From assembly GCA_963709295.1 (NCBI GenBank), contig CAVPVW010000005.1, forward strand, positions 186,001 through 250,000: 64,000 nt of DNA, written 5' to 3'. Made by a program: the position numbers and the translations under genes. Position 1 is the stretch's first letter, and the number at the start of each line of letters is the position of its first letter. Under the pieces are notes generated by a model, which had not been told where the DNA came from, made no database searches, and worked only from the letters and a program-made list of their open reading frames with translations. This DNA comes from JBGPQJ01 sp963709295. Lineage in GTDB: Bacteria > Chloroflexota > Anaerolineae > Anaerolineales > Villigracilaceae. Below are positions 26,578 to 35,154 of this stretch, piece by piece.

Positions 26578-27567
26578 ATGCAAACCAACTTTAGAGGCCG
26601 GGATTTCATCGGCGACCTCGACTTTACAAAAGAAGAAGTCGAAACTGTTTTGGACGTGGCCTGGGATTTGAAGCGCAAACGCGCTCTGGGCGAACCTCAT
26701 CCCTACTTGCGTGACAAGGTGCTGGCGATGCTGTTCTTCTTCTCGTCCACCCGCACGCGCGGCTCGTTCGAAGCGGGCATGGCACAACTCGGTGGCCATG
26801 GCGCGTTCATCGATTCCAACACCACCCAGATTTCACATGGCGATACCCCCGTGGAAATCGGTGAAATCTTTGGGCGCTATTTCGACGGAATCGCCATCCG
26901 TCACTGCGATTTTGGTGATGGCAACAAGTACCTGAATGACGTCGCCAAGTCCAGTCGCACACCGGTTTTAAACATGCAATGCGATATTTACCATCCCTTC
27001 CAGTGTCTGGCGGATTTGATGACCATCATGGAGAAGAAAGGACGCGACTTGCGCAAGAAGAAGATCGTTGTCTCCTGGGCGTATGCAGCCTCCTACCTGA
27101 AGCCCATTTCGGTGCCGCAATCCCTCATCCTGCAGATGCCCCGCTTCGGCATGGACGTGACTCTGGCTTATCCTCCTGAATTCAAGCTGATGCCCGAGAT
27201 CGTGGAACAGGCCAAGGACGAAGCCCGAAAAGCCGGCGCTGGCTTTGAGATTGTCGACACCAAGGATGGCATGACCGAAGCTTGCAAGAATGCTGATGTC
27301 ATCTATGCCAAATCCTGGGGTCCGTTGCTGACCACGAATGACAAGACCGAGGGAAAGAAGATCCAGGATTCCTACAAGAACTGGATCATGGACGATGCCA
27401 AGCTCAAGGTAGCCAAATCCGATGCCATTTACATGCATCCGCTGCCTGCTGACCGCGATATCGAAGTCACGAGTGCAGTGCTCGATGGACCGAACTCCGT
27501 CGTCTTTGACGAAGCCGAGAACCGCCTGCATGCGCAGAAAGCGGTCATGGCCTTGACGATGGCTTGA
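26578..27567 (+). CDS. ygeW: YgeW-like knotted carbamoyltransferase
   Basis: Carbamoyl-phosphate motifs FSSTRTRGSFEAGMAQLGG and YHPFQCLADLMTIMEK, plus MHPLPADRDIEVTSAVLDG near the C-terminus. The longer central segment KKIVVSWAYAASYLKPISVP with adjoining insertions is of the kind that forms the knot in YgeW and N-acetyl- or N-succinyl-ornithine carbamoyltransferases. YgeW from E. coli binds carbamoyl phosphate but has no known second substrate; the same caution applies here. It follows the ATCase-like gene by 24 bp with AAAGGAG before the ATG. Confidence 0.82.
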   Translation: MQTNFRGRDFIGDLDFTKEEVETVLDVAWDLKRKRALGEPHPYLRDKVLAMLFFFSSTRTRGSFEAGMAQLGGHGAFIDSNTTQISHGDTPVEIGEIFGRYFDGIAIRHCDFGDGNKYLNDVAKSSRTPVLNMQCDIYHPFQCLADLMTIMEKKGRDLRKKKIVVSWAYAASYLKPISVPQSLILQMPRFGMDVTLAYPPEFKLMPEIVEQAKDEARKAGAGFEIVDTKDGMTEACKNADVIYAKSWGPLLTTNDKTEGKKIQDSYKNWIMDDAKLKVAKSDAIYMHPLPADRDIEVTSAVLDGPNSVVFDEAENRLHAQKAVMALTMA

Positions 27568-27577
27568 TCTGATTTTC

Positions 27578-27617
27578 TTGGGGGAGCAACCCGCCAGACC
27601 GGGGATTGCTCCCCCAA
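27578..27617 (+). repeat. Intercistronic perfect hairpin between ygeW-like and ptcA
   Basis: TTGGGGGAGCAA and TTGCTCCCCCAA form a perfect 12-bp stem with a 16-base loop. No T run follows on the plus strand, so it is more likely an mRNA processing or stabilising hairpin than a terminator. Confidence 0.6.
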
Positions 27618-27634
27618 CATAAAGGATACATTCC

Positions 27635-28648
27635 ATGTTGGTTCGTCACTTTATAGACACGCAGGATTTTTCAAAAGAGGAACTGCTCGATATTATCGAT
27701 TTGACCCGCAGAATAAAAGCTGCGGATAAGGCGGGCTGCACACCCAAACTGCTGCAGGATGCCTCCCTGGCAATGATCTTTGAAGAACCCTCCACGCGTA
27801 CCCGCGTGTCCTTCGAGGTCGCCATGACCGAGTTGGGCGGGCACGCGCTCTATCTCAAGCCGGGTGAAATCCATCTTGGAGTTCGGGAATCCATGTATGA
27901 CACAGCCAAGGTGCTTTCCCGAATGTGCGACGTGATCGAGGCACGCACGCTCAAGCATGCCACGGTTACTGAGTTGGCGAAACATGCCGAAGTGCCGGTC
28001 ATCAATGGCCTGACGGATTACAACCATCCCACCCAGGTGGTTTGCGATTCAATGACGATGATCGAGCACATGCCGGCGGGAAAAAAGCTCGAGGAATTAA
28101 ACGTCACGTTCATCGGCGATGCCACCAACGTGCTCTCCTCCTTGATGTTGATCTGCACGAAACTGGGTATGAATTTCACCCATGCAGCGCCAAAAAAGTA
28201 CCAGCCTCCGGAGGAGTGGGTGGGATGGGCAAAAGCCAACTGTGCTGAATCAGGCGGGACATTGACCGTCACAAATGACCCCGTGGCCGCTGTTAAAAAT
28301 GCCGATTTCATCTACACCGATTTATGGTGGTGGGTGGGACAGGAAGACCAGATCCCTGAGCGACGCGCAGCTTTCATGCCTGCTTTCCAGGTCAATAAGA
28401 CTCTATTCGAGAAGGCTCCATCGCATTGCAAGTTTATGCACTGTCTGCCCGCTTCGCGCGGCGTGGAGGCAACCGACGACGTGATGGACCATCCTCGCTC
28501 CATAATTTTCGACCAGTCCGAGAACCGGCTGCACACTGAAAAAGGTCTGCTCGTCTATTTTGTCTATCCGCGATTGAATCGTCCAACGCAGGATCTTAGG
28601 GATTATCATCGCGATCAGGTGGAGTCGTTTTTCAAGAAGGAAAATTGA
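27635..28648 (+). CDS. ptcA: Putrescine carbamoyltransferase (agmatine deiminase pathway)
   Basis: Carbamoyl-phosphate site FEEPSTRTRVSFEVAMTELG, HPTQVVCDSMTMIEH; C-terminal half FIYTDLWWWVGQED, QVNKTLFEKAPSHCKFMHCL, PASRGVEATDDVMDHP and FDQSENRLHTEKGLLVYF. The last motifs and an extended C-terminal helix (LRDYHRDQVESFF) are characteristic of putrescine rather than ornithine carbamoyltransferases. It converts N-carbamoylputrescine and phosphate to putrescine and carbamoyl phosphate. The following gene is agmatine deiminase and the next carbamate kinase, which is the complete catabolic route, so the call is well supported by context. Confidence 0.85.
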   Translation: MLVRHFIDTQDFSKEELLDIIDLTRRIKAADKAGCTPKLLQDASLAMIFEEPSTRTRVSFEVAMTELGGHALYLKPGEIHLGVRESMYDTAKVLSRMCDVIEARTLKHATVTELAKHAEVPVINGLTDYNHPTQVVCDSMTMIEHMPAGKKLEELNVTFIGDATNVLSSLMLICTKLGMNFTHAAPKKYQPPEEWVGWAKANCAESGGTLTVTNDPVAAVKNADFIYTDLWWWVGQEDQIPERRAAFMPAFQVNKTLFEKAPSHCKFMHCLPASRGVEATDDVMDHPRSIIFDQSENRLHTEKGLLVYFVYPRLNRPTQDLRDYHRDQVESFFKKEN

Positions 28649-28675
28649 TGAGCCGGGAATCTCGTTGGAGCAACA

Positions 28676-29767
28676 TTGTCTAGGACACTTTCCTCCACCC
28701 CGCAGGCGGATGGCTTTGCGATGCCGGCGGAGTTTGCTCCTCATCAACGGACCTGGATGCTATGGCCGCAGCGCCCGGACAATTGGCGTAATGGAGGCAA
28801 ACCGGCCCAGAAGGCATTTGCCTCCGTGGCCACAGCCATATCTCAGTTTGAGCCTGTCACAGTAGGCGTCAACCATAACCAATACGCCAATGCACGACAG
28901 ATGCTCCCCGCTCAAGTGCGTGTGGTGGAGATTTCGAACAACGATGCCTGGATGCGTGATTGCGGGCCGACCTTTGTGACGGATGGCAAGGGCGGTGTTC
29001 GCGGCGTCGACTGGAAGTTCAACGCCTGGGGCGGCTTGGTCAATGGGCTCTATTTTCCCTGGGATCTGGACGATGCTGTTGCCAGGAAGGTGTTGGAAAT
29101 CGAGAGTATCGATCGTTATGAAGCACCTTTTGTCCTCGAAGGCGGCTCCATCCATGTGGACGGCCAAGGCACTTGCATCACGACCGAGGAATGTCTGCTC
29201 AGCCCTGGCCGTAACCCGGATTTATCAAAAGACCAGATCGAGGCACATCTCAAACAAGACCTCAATGTTGACAAGGTGTTGTGGATCGCTCGAGGTGTAT
29301 TCAATGATGAGACATCCGGTCATGTAGACAATCTCGCCTGTTTCATCAGACCGGGCGTGATTGCGCTGACCTGGACCGAAGATAAATCCGATCCACAGTA
29401 CGAGCGATCAGCCCAGGTGTATGATTTTCTGATGTCGAACACGGATGCCAAAGACCGGAAATTAGTTGTCCACAAGGTTCATCAGCCGAACCCGATCTTG
29501 ATCAACCCTGAAGAAGCGGAGGGCGTGGACGCCGTGAATGGAACCCTGCCTCGTCAGACCGGTGATCGCATGGCGGCATCGTATATCAACTTTTATTTCT
29601 GCAACGGAGGTGTCATCGCCCCAACATTCAATGATCCGCACGACGCAGAAGCGCTGGAATTACTACAGAACCTGCTCCCCGAGCGGAGGGTTGTAGGTGT
29701 GCCTGCCAGAGAGATCCTCCTCGGTGGAGGAAATATCCATTGCATTACACAGCAGCAGCCCAAGTAA
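28676..29767 (+). CDS. aguA: Agmatine deiminase AguA
   Basis: Hydrolyses agmatine to N-carbamoylputrescine and ammonia. The guanidine-group-modifying fold shows NNDAWMRDCGPTFV, LEGGSIHVDGQGTC, GVFNDETSGHVDN and, at the C-terminus, the catalytic Cys in GGGNIHCITQQQPK. Length 363 matches the family. The start is TTG at 28676 with TTGGAG five bases before it; the first residues MSRTLSSTPQADGFAMPAEF lead into the conserved HQRTWMLWPQRPDNWR. It lies 28 bp after ptcA. Confidence 0.95.
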   Translation: MSRTLSSTPQADGFAMPAEFAPHQRTWMLWPQRPDNWRNGGKPAQKAFASVATAISQFEPVTVGVNHNQYANARQMLPAQVRVVEISNNDAWMRDCGPTFVTDGKGGVRGVDWKFNAWGGLVNGLYFPWDLDDAVARKVLEIESIDRYEAPFVLEGGSIHVDGQGTCITTEECLLSPGRNPDLSKDQIEAHLKQDLNVDKVLWIARGVFNDETSGHVDNLACFIRPGVIALTWTEDKSDPQYERSAQVYDFLMSNTDAKDRKLVVHKVHQPNPILINPEEAEGVDAVNGTLPRQTGDRMAASYINFYFCNGGVIAPTFNDPHDAEALELLQNLLPERRVVGVPAREILLGGGNIHCITQQQPK

Positions 29768-29798
29768 TAAAATTGTTATTGCTAGAGAATTTACGAGC

Positions 29799-29810
29799 TT
29801 GTCCAGACAA
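29799..29810. promoter_or_regulatory. Candidate operator TTGTCCAGACAA, site 2
   Basis: Same half-sites as site 1 with two central bases instead of one, 33 bp before the carbamate kinase ATG. A TATAAT at 29826-29831 follows, but it is so close to the start codon that a transcript from it would have almost no leader. Confidence 0.45.
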
Positions 29811-29842
29811 CTTTAATAACTTTGATATAATTAGGAGAACCC

Positions 29843-30802
29843 ATGACTGAGAAAAAACTTGCTGTCGTTGCCATTGGTGGCAACTCATTGATCAAGGACG
29901 AGAAACGAGTTTCCGTCGAAGACCAATACCTTGCTGCAAAGGAAACCACCTTGCACATCGCGGACATGATCGAAGCCGGCTGGGATGTCGCCATCGGCCA
30001 CGGGAATGGTCCCCAGGTTGGTTTCATACTTCGCCGCTCAGAGATCGCTGCCAAGACGGAGGGTATGCATGAAGTCCCGCTCGAAGTCTGCGGCGCTGAT
30101 AGCCAGGGCGCGATCGGATACGCCCTCCAGCAAAATTTGCAAAACGAACTGCACAGACGCAAGATCAATAAATCGGTCGCCACCGTCGTCACCCAGGTTC
30201 TGGTGGATAAGGACGATCCTGCCTTCAAGAAACCCTCCAAGCCGATAGGTGGATTTATGCAGCAGGACGAGGCAAAGAGACGCGAGAAGGATCAAGGCTG
30301 GTCGGTGGTCGAAGATGCCGGCCGCGGATGGCGCAGGGTGGTAGCCTCGCCGCTTCCGAAGGAAATCGTCGAACTGAGCACAGTCAAGGCGTTGATCAAC
30401 GCGGGAATCACCACCATCACCGTGGGCGGTGGGGGCATCCCCGTGATTGACGCTGGGGACGGAGAATATAAAGGCGTTGCAGCTGTGATCGATAAGGATT
30501 ACGCCAGCAGCCTGCTTGCCCAGCAGATCAAAGCCAACCTGTTTGTCATCTCGACCGCTGTCGAGAAAGTAGCCATCAATTTCGGCAAGCCTGACCAGAA
30601 GTGGCTGGATAAAATGACTGTCTCGGAGGCGAAGAAATACCTTGCTGAGGGAACTCATTTTGCCAAAGGCTCGATGGCACCCAAGATCCAGGCGATCATC
30701 TGGTACCTGGAGAATGGTGGCGAAAAAGCGCTCATCACCAACCCGGAAAATATCAGCCGCGCGCTCAAGGGTGAAACGGGTACCTGGATTGTGCAGGATT
30801 AA
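29843..30802 (+). CDS. arcC: Carbamate kinase ArcC
   Basis: Transfers phosphate from carbamoyl phosphate to ADP, the ATP-yielding last step of agmatine, arginine or purine-derived carbamoyl catabolism. Amino-acid-kinase fold motifs: VAIGGNSLIKDEKR, GNGPQVGF, SQGAIGYALQQ, TVVTQVLVDKDDPAFKKPSK and GGGGIPVIDAGDGEYKGV, then DKDYASSLLAQQI. Length 319. AGGAG is six bases before the ATG. It follows aguA with a 75-bp gap that contains a TTGTC-type palindrome, so it may also be transcribed on its own. Confidence 0.95.
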   Translation: MTEKKLAVVAIGGNSLIKDEKRVSVEDQYLAAKETTLHIADMIEAGWDVAIGHGNGPQVGFILRRSEIAAKTEGMHEVPLEVCGADSQGAIGYALQQNLQNELHRRKINKSVATVVTQVLVDKDDPAFKKPSKPIGGFMQQDEAKRREKDQGWSVVEDAGRGWRRVVASPLPKEIVELSTVKALINAGITTITVGGGGIPVIDAGDGEYKGVAAVIDKDYASSLLAQQIKANLFVISTAVEKVAINFGKPDQKWLDKMTVSEAKKYLAEGTHFAKGSMAPKIQAIIWYLENGGEKALITNPENISRALKGETGTWIVQD

Positions 30803-30846
30803 TACTTAGTTTTGATAGCACGAAATAGATTATGAAAAAAGACATC

Positions 30847-30858
30847 TATACATGTATA
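30847..30858. promoter_or_regulatory. Perfect palindrome TATACATGTATA before the first BMP gene
   Basis: A 12-bp perfect dyad about 190 bp upstream of the transporter gene. The rest of the 240-bp gap is AT-rich with a possible -10 TATAGT at 30901-30906. The dyad may be a second GntR-type operator. Confidence 0.3.
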
Positions 30859-31043
30859 CTTCATGACATTCAGACCTTTTTTCAATTACTAAAAAGTGCT
30901 ATAGTGGTTCTGGCGTCAGGCGTGTAAACGTTTGATGTATCATTTGAAAATTGAGACGAAAGGAGGCGCACCGAGCTCTTTTATAGAACATCACACACCC
31001 CCTCTTGACGTCTCAAACTATTTTCTACCCAAGGAGAAGAAAT

Positions 31044-32333
31044 ATGCGTCACAATATATTCCGTTTGTTCATGGTACTTGTTGTTGCGGTCATGGTCTTG
31101 TCCGCATGCGGAACCCCCGCCACGCCGACTGAAGCACCTGCGCCGGTTGAACAACCCCAGGCGACCGAGGCTCCTGCTCCGACCGATGCGCCCGCTGCGA
31201 CCGAAGCTCCCCCCGATGAAGGCGGGCTTCAAATTCCTGATGTGGTCGATGGCAAGTTCAATGTGGCCATGGTCCTGATCGGCCCGCACGATGACGGCGG
31301 TTGGTCACAGGCTCATTACGAAGGACTTGAATACGTCCAGGCGAATGTTGATAACGTCAACACCGCCTATATCGAGAATGTGCCTGAAGGCGCGGATTCA
31401 GAGCAGGTCTTCCGCAGCCTCGCCCGCAAGGGCTTTGATTTGATTTTTGGCACATCCTTTGGCTTTGGCGATCCAATGCAAGCTGTTGCGGAAGAGTACC
31501 CTGACACAATGTTCGTTCATCTGACAGGAATTAACTCCAATCAAACCAACTTCGGCAACCTGATGGGCGCCATGGAAGACATGAAGTATCTGGCCGGCAT
31601 GCTGGCCGGTGCCCGCGCCAAGCAGGACGGCAACCCGAAACTCGGCTACATGGCGACCTTCCCGATCCCGGAGGAAATCCGCCTCGGTAACGCTATTGCT
31701 TTGGGTATGAAGAAGACCTGCCCCGAGTGCACCATGGATGTCCGCTGGATCAACACCTGGCACGACCCGATCATTGAGAAGGAAGCTGCAGCCTCCCTAT
31801 TCGATGCCGGCGCCCAGGTGGTCTTTACCGGTGCAGACACCCCTGCAGTTGCCGATGTTGCCCAGGAAAAAGGAAAGTGGGGCGTGACCTATGACTGGTA
31901 CGGCTCCTGTAAAGTGGACGCCTGCCTCACCGCACCCTACTGGGTCTGGGGCCCGATCTATGCCGGAATCGCTGAGAAGGTGATCGCTGGGACTTATGTT
32001 CCAGGTTGGGAATATTTCGATGCCGAAACTGGTGCACTCGGCCTTTATGGCTTCATGGAAGGCCAGGAAATGCAGCCTGGCGTGAAGGACCTGGATCCTG
32101 AAGTCATCGCGATGGTCCAGGACACACTCGCCCAGATGCTGGCCGGCGAATTTGACCGCTTTGATGTCTTCACCGGACCGATCAATGACAACAAGGGCAA
32201 TGTGGTCCTGCCCGAAGGTCAGAGCCTGATACAGGTGGACCTTGACGCCTTCCCGGAATTTGGGCTTCCGTGTTCAATCCCGGTATGTATGAAGTGGTGG
32301 GCTGAAGGCATTACCGCCGAACTTCCCGAATAA
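31044..32333 (+). CDS. BMP-family substrate-binding lipoprotein of nucleoside-type ABC transporter 1
   Basis: A lipobox signal peptide (VMVLSAC) is followed by an Ala/Pro/Thr/Glu spacer built of repeated APAPTD/ATEAP units, then a BMP/PnrA-like periplasmic-binding fold: KFNVAMVLIGPHDDGGWSQA, FGTSFGFGDPMQAVAEEYPD, GAMEDMKYLAGMLAGARAK and VVFTGADTPAVADVAQEKG. The family mostly binds purine nucleosides, which fits the surrounding purine genes. The ATG at 31044 with AAGGAG upstream is preferred to an upstream in-frame GTT-region start at 31005. Followed by a terminator and then the ATPase and permease genes. Confidence 0.92.
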   Translation: MRHNIFRLFMVLVVAVMVLSACGTPATPTEAPAPVEQPQATEAPAPTDAPAATEAPPDEGGLQIPDVVDGKFNVAMVLIGPHDDGGWSQAHYEGLEYVQANVDNVNTAYIENVPEGADSEQVFRSLARKGFDLIFGTSFGFGDPMQAVAEEYPDTMFVHLTGINSNQTNFGNLMGAMEDMKYLAGMLAGARAKQDGNPKLGYMATFPIPEEIRLGNAIALGMKKTCPECTMDVRWINTWHDPIIEKEAAASLFDAGAQVVFTGADTPAVADVAQEKGKWGVTYDWYGSCKVDACLTAPYWVWGPIYAGIAEKVIAGTYVPGWEYFDAETGALGLYGFMEGQEMQPGVKDLDPEVIAMVQDTLAQMLAGEFDRFDVFTGPINDNKGNVVLPEGQSLIQVDLDAFPEFGLPCSIPVCMKWWAEGITAELPE

Positions 32334-32348
32334 TAGCTTTTTGTGTCA

Positions 32349-32380
32349 AAGGCCGGAACTCTGAAATGAGTTCCGGCCTT
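32349..32380 (+). terminator. Terminator/attenuator between binding-protein and ATPase genes
   Basis: AAGGCCGGAACTC and GAGTTCCGGCCTT form a perfect 13-bp stem with ATTTATAA after it. Partial read-through here would give more binding protein than membrane components. Confidence 0.75.
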
Positions 32381-32446
32381 ATTTATAAGCATCGACTGTC
32401 CTCTGCTGGATAAAAACTGATATATACTTAGCGCAGGAGCCTACTG

Positions 32447-34036
32447 GTGACACTGCCCTTATCTTCTTCATCCGAACCGCCCCTGGCCGTGGAGATGCGC
32501 GGAATCGTCAAGCGATTTCCCGGCGTGCTTGCCAACGATCACGTGGATTTTGAGCTGAAGGCCGGAGAGATTCACGCCTTACTTGGCGAGAACGGCGCAG
32601 GGAAGAGTACCCTCATGAATGTCCTTGCCGGGCTGTACCGGCAGGAAGCTGGAATTATCAAGGTCAAAGGCAAGCCGGTTGAGTTCCATTCCCCTCGCGA
32701 TGCGATCAAATCCGGGATAGGAATGGTCCATCAGCACTTCATGCTTGTCCCCTCTCAAACTGTCACGGAGAACATCCTGCTCGGGCTTGACGAGCCTCGG
32801 TTTTTCATGCGCCTTCAGGAATATGACGCGAAGATCGCTGCCTTGGGCGAACAGTATGGCCTGAAGGTGGATCCGCGCGCGAAGATCTGGCAGTTATCGG
32901 TTGGCGAGCAGCAGCGCGTGGAACTCCTCAAGATGCTTTATCGTGGCGCCAACGTGTTGATCATGGACGAACCGACCGCTGTCCTTGCTCCGCAGGAAAT
33001 CGAAGGATTGTTCCACACCCTGCGTTCGATGATCGCGCAGGGAAAATCCGTCATCTTCATCAGCCATAAACTGCAGGAAGTGACCGCCATCGCCGATCGC
33101 GTGAGCGTTCTGCGGCGCGGTGTCGCGACAGCTTCCGGCGTACCCTCCAAAGGTGTGTCGAGGCAGGAGCTTGCCCGGTTGATGGTGGGCAGGGATGTTG
33201 TGTTTTCCATCGATAAGAAACCGGGCACTCCCGGCGATGTCGTTCTGGATGTGAAAGACGTCCATGCTGAGAACGACAAAGGCCTGCCCGCCCTGCGCGG
33301 ATTTTCACTCAACGTCCGGGCTGGAGAAATCGTTGGGGTGGCTGGTGTGGCAGGCAATGGTCAGACCGAACTTTCGCAGGTGATCACCGGCCTGCGCCCC
33401 TGCAAACAGGGTCAAGTCACCTTGAAGGGTGAACAGGTCAGCAATCGAAATACATTGTTTGGAATTCAACATGGTATGGCTTACGTACCGGAAGACCGCA
33501 CGCGGGTTGGAAGCGCCCCTAACTTAAGCGTGACCGACAATGTCATTATGAAAAAATACCGCTTGCCGCCGATTTCGCATGCTGGCATGTTGGATATGAC
33601 GGCAGCCAACAAACTGGCCAATGATCTTAAGATTGCATATGACATCATCGTCCCGAATGTTGCCACTCCTGTCCGGCTTCTTTCCGGCGGGAACCTTCAA
33701 CGTGTAATTCTGGCGCGTGAGATCTCCGGGAAGCCGGATTTTATGGTGGCGGTTCAACCCACCCGAGGGCTGGACGTTGGTGCAATCGAAGGTGTTCATC
33801 AATTGCTGCTCGCTCAGCGAGAGGCAGGGGCGGGAATCCTGCTCATTTCAGAGGAGCTGGAGGAACTGCTCTCCCTGAGTGACCGGGTGTATGTCATTTA
33901 TGAGGGAAAGGTCATGGGGGAGATCCAGGTGGGTCATGTGGAAACCGACCAGAGCCTGATCGAGACCATTGGTTTGATGATGACCGGGACTCCGCTGGAT
34001 CAAATTCGAAAGGAAGAGGTCGGCGCTCATGGCTGA
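32447..34036 (+). CDS. ABC transporter 1 ATPase, nucleoside type (YufO/NupA-like)
   Basis: Two ATPase domains in one chain. Domain 1: Walker A GENGAGKSTLMN, signature LSVGEQQRVELLKMLYRG, Walker B VLIMDEPTAVL. Domain 2: GVAGVAGNGQTELSQV in place of a standard Walker A, signature LLSGGNLQRVILAREI and VQPTRGLDVGA. This asymmetric arrangement is typical of the sugar/nucleoside ABC class that works with BMP binding proteins. GTG start at 32447 with CAGGAG. Overlaps the next permease gene by eight bases. Confidence 0.93.
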   Translation: MTLPLSSSSEPPLAVEMRGIVKRFPGVLANDHVDFELKAGEIHALLGENGAGKSTLMNVLAGLYRQEAGIIKVKGKPVEFHSPRDAIKSGIGMVHQHFMLVPSQTVTENILLGLDEPRFFMRLQEYDAKIAALGEQYGLKVDPRAKIWQLSVGEQQRVELLKMLYRGANVLIMDEPTAVLAPQEIEGLFHTLRSMIAQGKSVIFISHKLQEVTAIADRVSVLRRGVATASGVPSKGVSRQELARLMVGRDVVFSIDKKPGTPGDVVLDVKDVHAENDKGLPALRGFSLNVRAGEIVGVAGVAGNGQTELSQVITGLRPCKQGQVTLKGEQVSNRNTLFGIQHGMAYVPEDRTRVGSAPNLSVTDNVIMKKYRLPPISHAGMLDMTAANKLANDLKIAYDIIVPNVATPVRLLSGGNLQRVILAREISGKPDFMVAVQPTRGLDVGAIEGVHQLLLAQREAGAGILLISEELEELLSLSDRVYVIYEGKVMGEIQVGHVETDQSLIETIGLMMTGTPLDQIRKEEVGAHG

Positions 34037-35153
34037 ACCGACAACTGCTGAAAAGAAACGAGCTGGATATAGACTTCTCGTAGAGCCACGTCTAAACCCG
34101 CCTCCGGGATGGTACCCCCTCGTGGTTTCCTTGGGGGCGATTGTCTTCGCGCTTTTCCTCGGCGGAATCCTGATTGCGTTTGCGGGTGGCGATCCATTGA
34201 GGTCCTATCAACATATTGCGAAAGCCTCATTTGGAGATATCGGTGTGCTTTCGGATACCCTCGTCAAGGCCACTCCCATTATGCTCACGGCTCTAGCCTG
34301 TGCGGTGGCGTTCCGCATGAAGCTGTGGAACATTGGCGCGGAGGGACAATTCATCATGGGAGCGTTCGCCGCGAGCGCCATTGTCCTCACACCGGTTTTA
34401 TCCGCTGAAACCCCGCGCTGGCTGTTCATCACGGTCATGATCCTGGCGGGCATGGCGGGCGGCGCGTTCTGGGGTTTCATCCCCGGCTATTTGAAAGCAA
34501 AGCTGAACGTCAATGAAATCATCACCACCTTGATGATGAACTACATTGCGGTGGCATGGATCAATTTTTGGATATTCGGGGTCTGGTCGGAAGGGGGGTT
34601 CCAGATGTCTCCCAAGTTCCCCGATGCGGCCTGGCTTCCCCGCCTGCTTGATTACGCCAAGTCTCTTCCCATTCTTCGCGGACTTACGACCCACGGTGGA
34701 ATTCTTATTGCGATAACAGCAGCCATTATCCTCTGGCTGGTGTTAAATCGAAGCCGGTGGGGATATGAAATTCGATTGATCGGGGATAACCCTCAGGCGG
34801 CGAAATATGCCGGGATCAATATCCAGAGAAATATCATCTATGTGATGATGCTTTCAGGAGCCCTTGCCGGGTTGGGCGGCATGTCTGAAGTGACCGGCGT
34901 GATTCACCGCTTGCAGACTTCTCCTCTTGCCGCGGGATATGGATTTACCGGCATCATAGTGGCGTGGCTGGCAAAGTTGAATCCTCTGGTTATCATTCCG
35001 GTATCCATTCTTTTTGGCGCTCTTATATTGGCAGGACGTGAGATCCAGCCCTCAGGTGTGCCGAAAATGATCCAGGGAATAATCCTAGTCTCGCTCATTG
35101 CCAGCGATTTCCTGCTGCATTATCGCGTCCGAATAGTTCGCACCGAGGCCTGA
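34029..35153 (+). CDS. ABC transporter 1 permease (YufP-like)
   Basis: Polytopic membrane protein of the BPD_transp_2 family with about nine hydrophobic segments. Seen: DTLVKATPIMLTALACAVAF, KLWNIGAEGQFIMGAFAASA, NVNEIITTLMMNYIAVAWIN and LIGDNPQAAKYAGINIQRNI, the cytoplasmic loop that contacts the ATPase. Forms the translocation path with the next gene product. Its start overlaps the ATPase gene. Confidence 0.93.
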   Translation: MAEPTTAEKKRAGYRLLVEPRLNPPPGWYPLVVSLGAIVFALFLGGILIAFAGGDPLRSYQHIAKASFGDIGVLSDTLVKATPIMLTALACAVAFRMKLWNIGAEGQFIMGAFAASAIVLTPVLSAETPRWLFITVMILAGMAGGAFWGFIPGYLKAKLNVNEIITTLMMNYIAVAWINFWIFGVWSEGGFQMSPKFPDAAWLPRLLDYAKSLPILRGLTTHGGILIAITAAIILWLVLNRSRWGYEIRLIGDNPQAAKYAGINIQRNIIYVMMLSGALAGLGGMSEVTGVIHRLQTSPLAAGYGFTGIIVAWLAKLNPLVIIPVSILFGALILAGREIQPSGVPKMIQGIILVSLIASDFLLHYRVRIVRTEA

Positions 35154-35154
35154 T

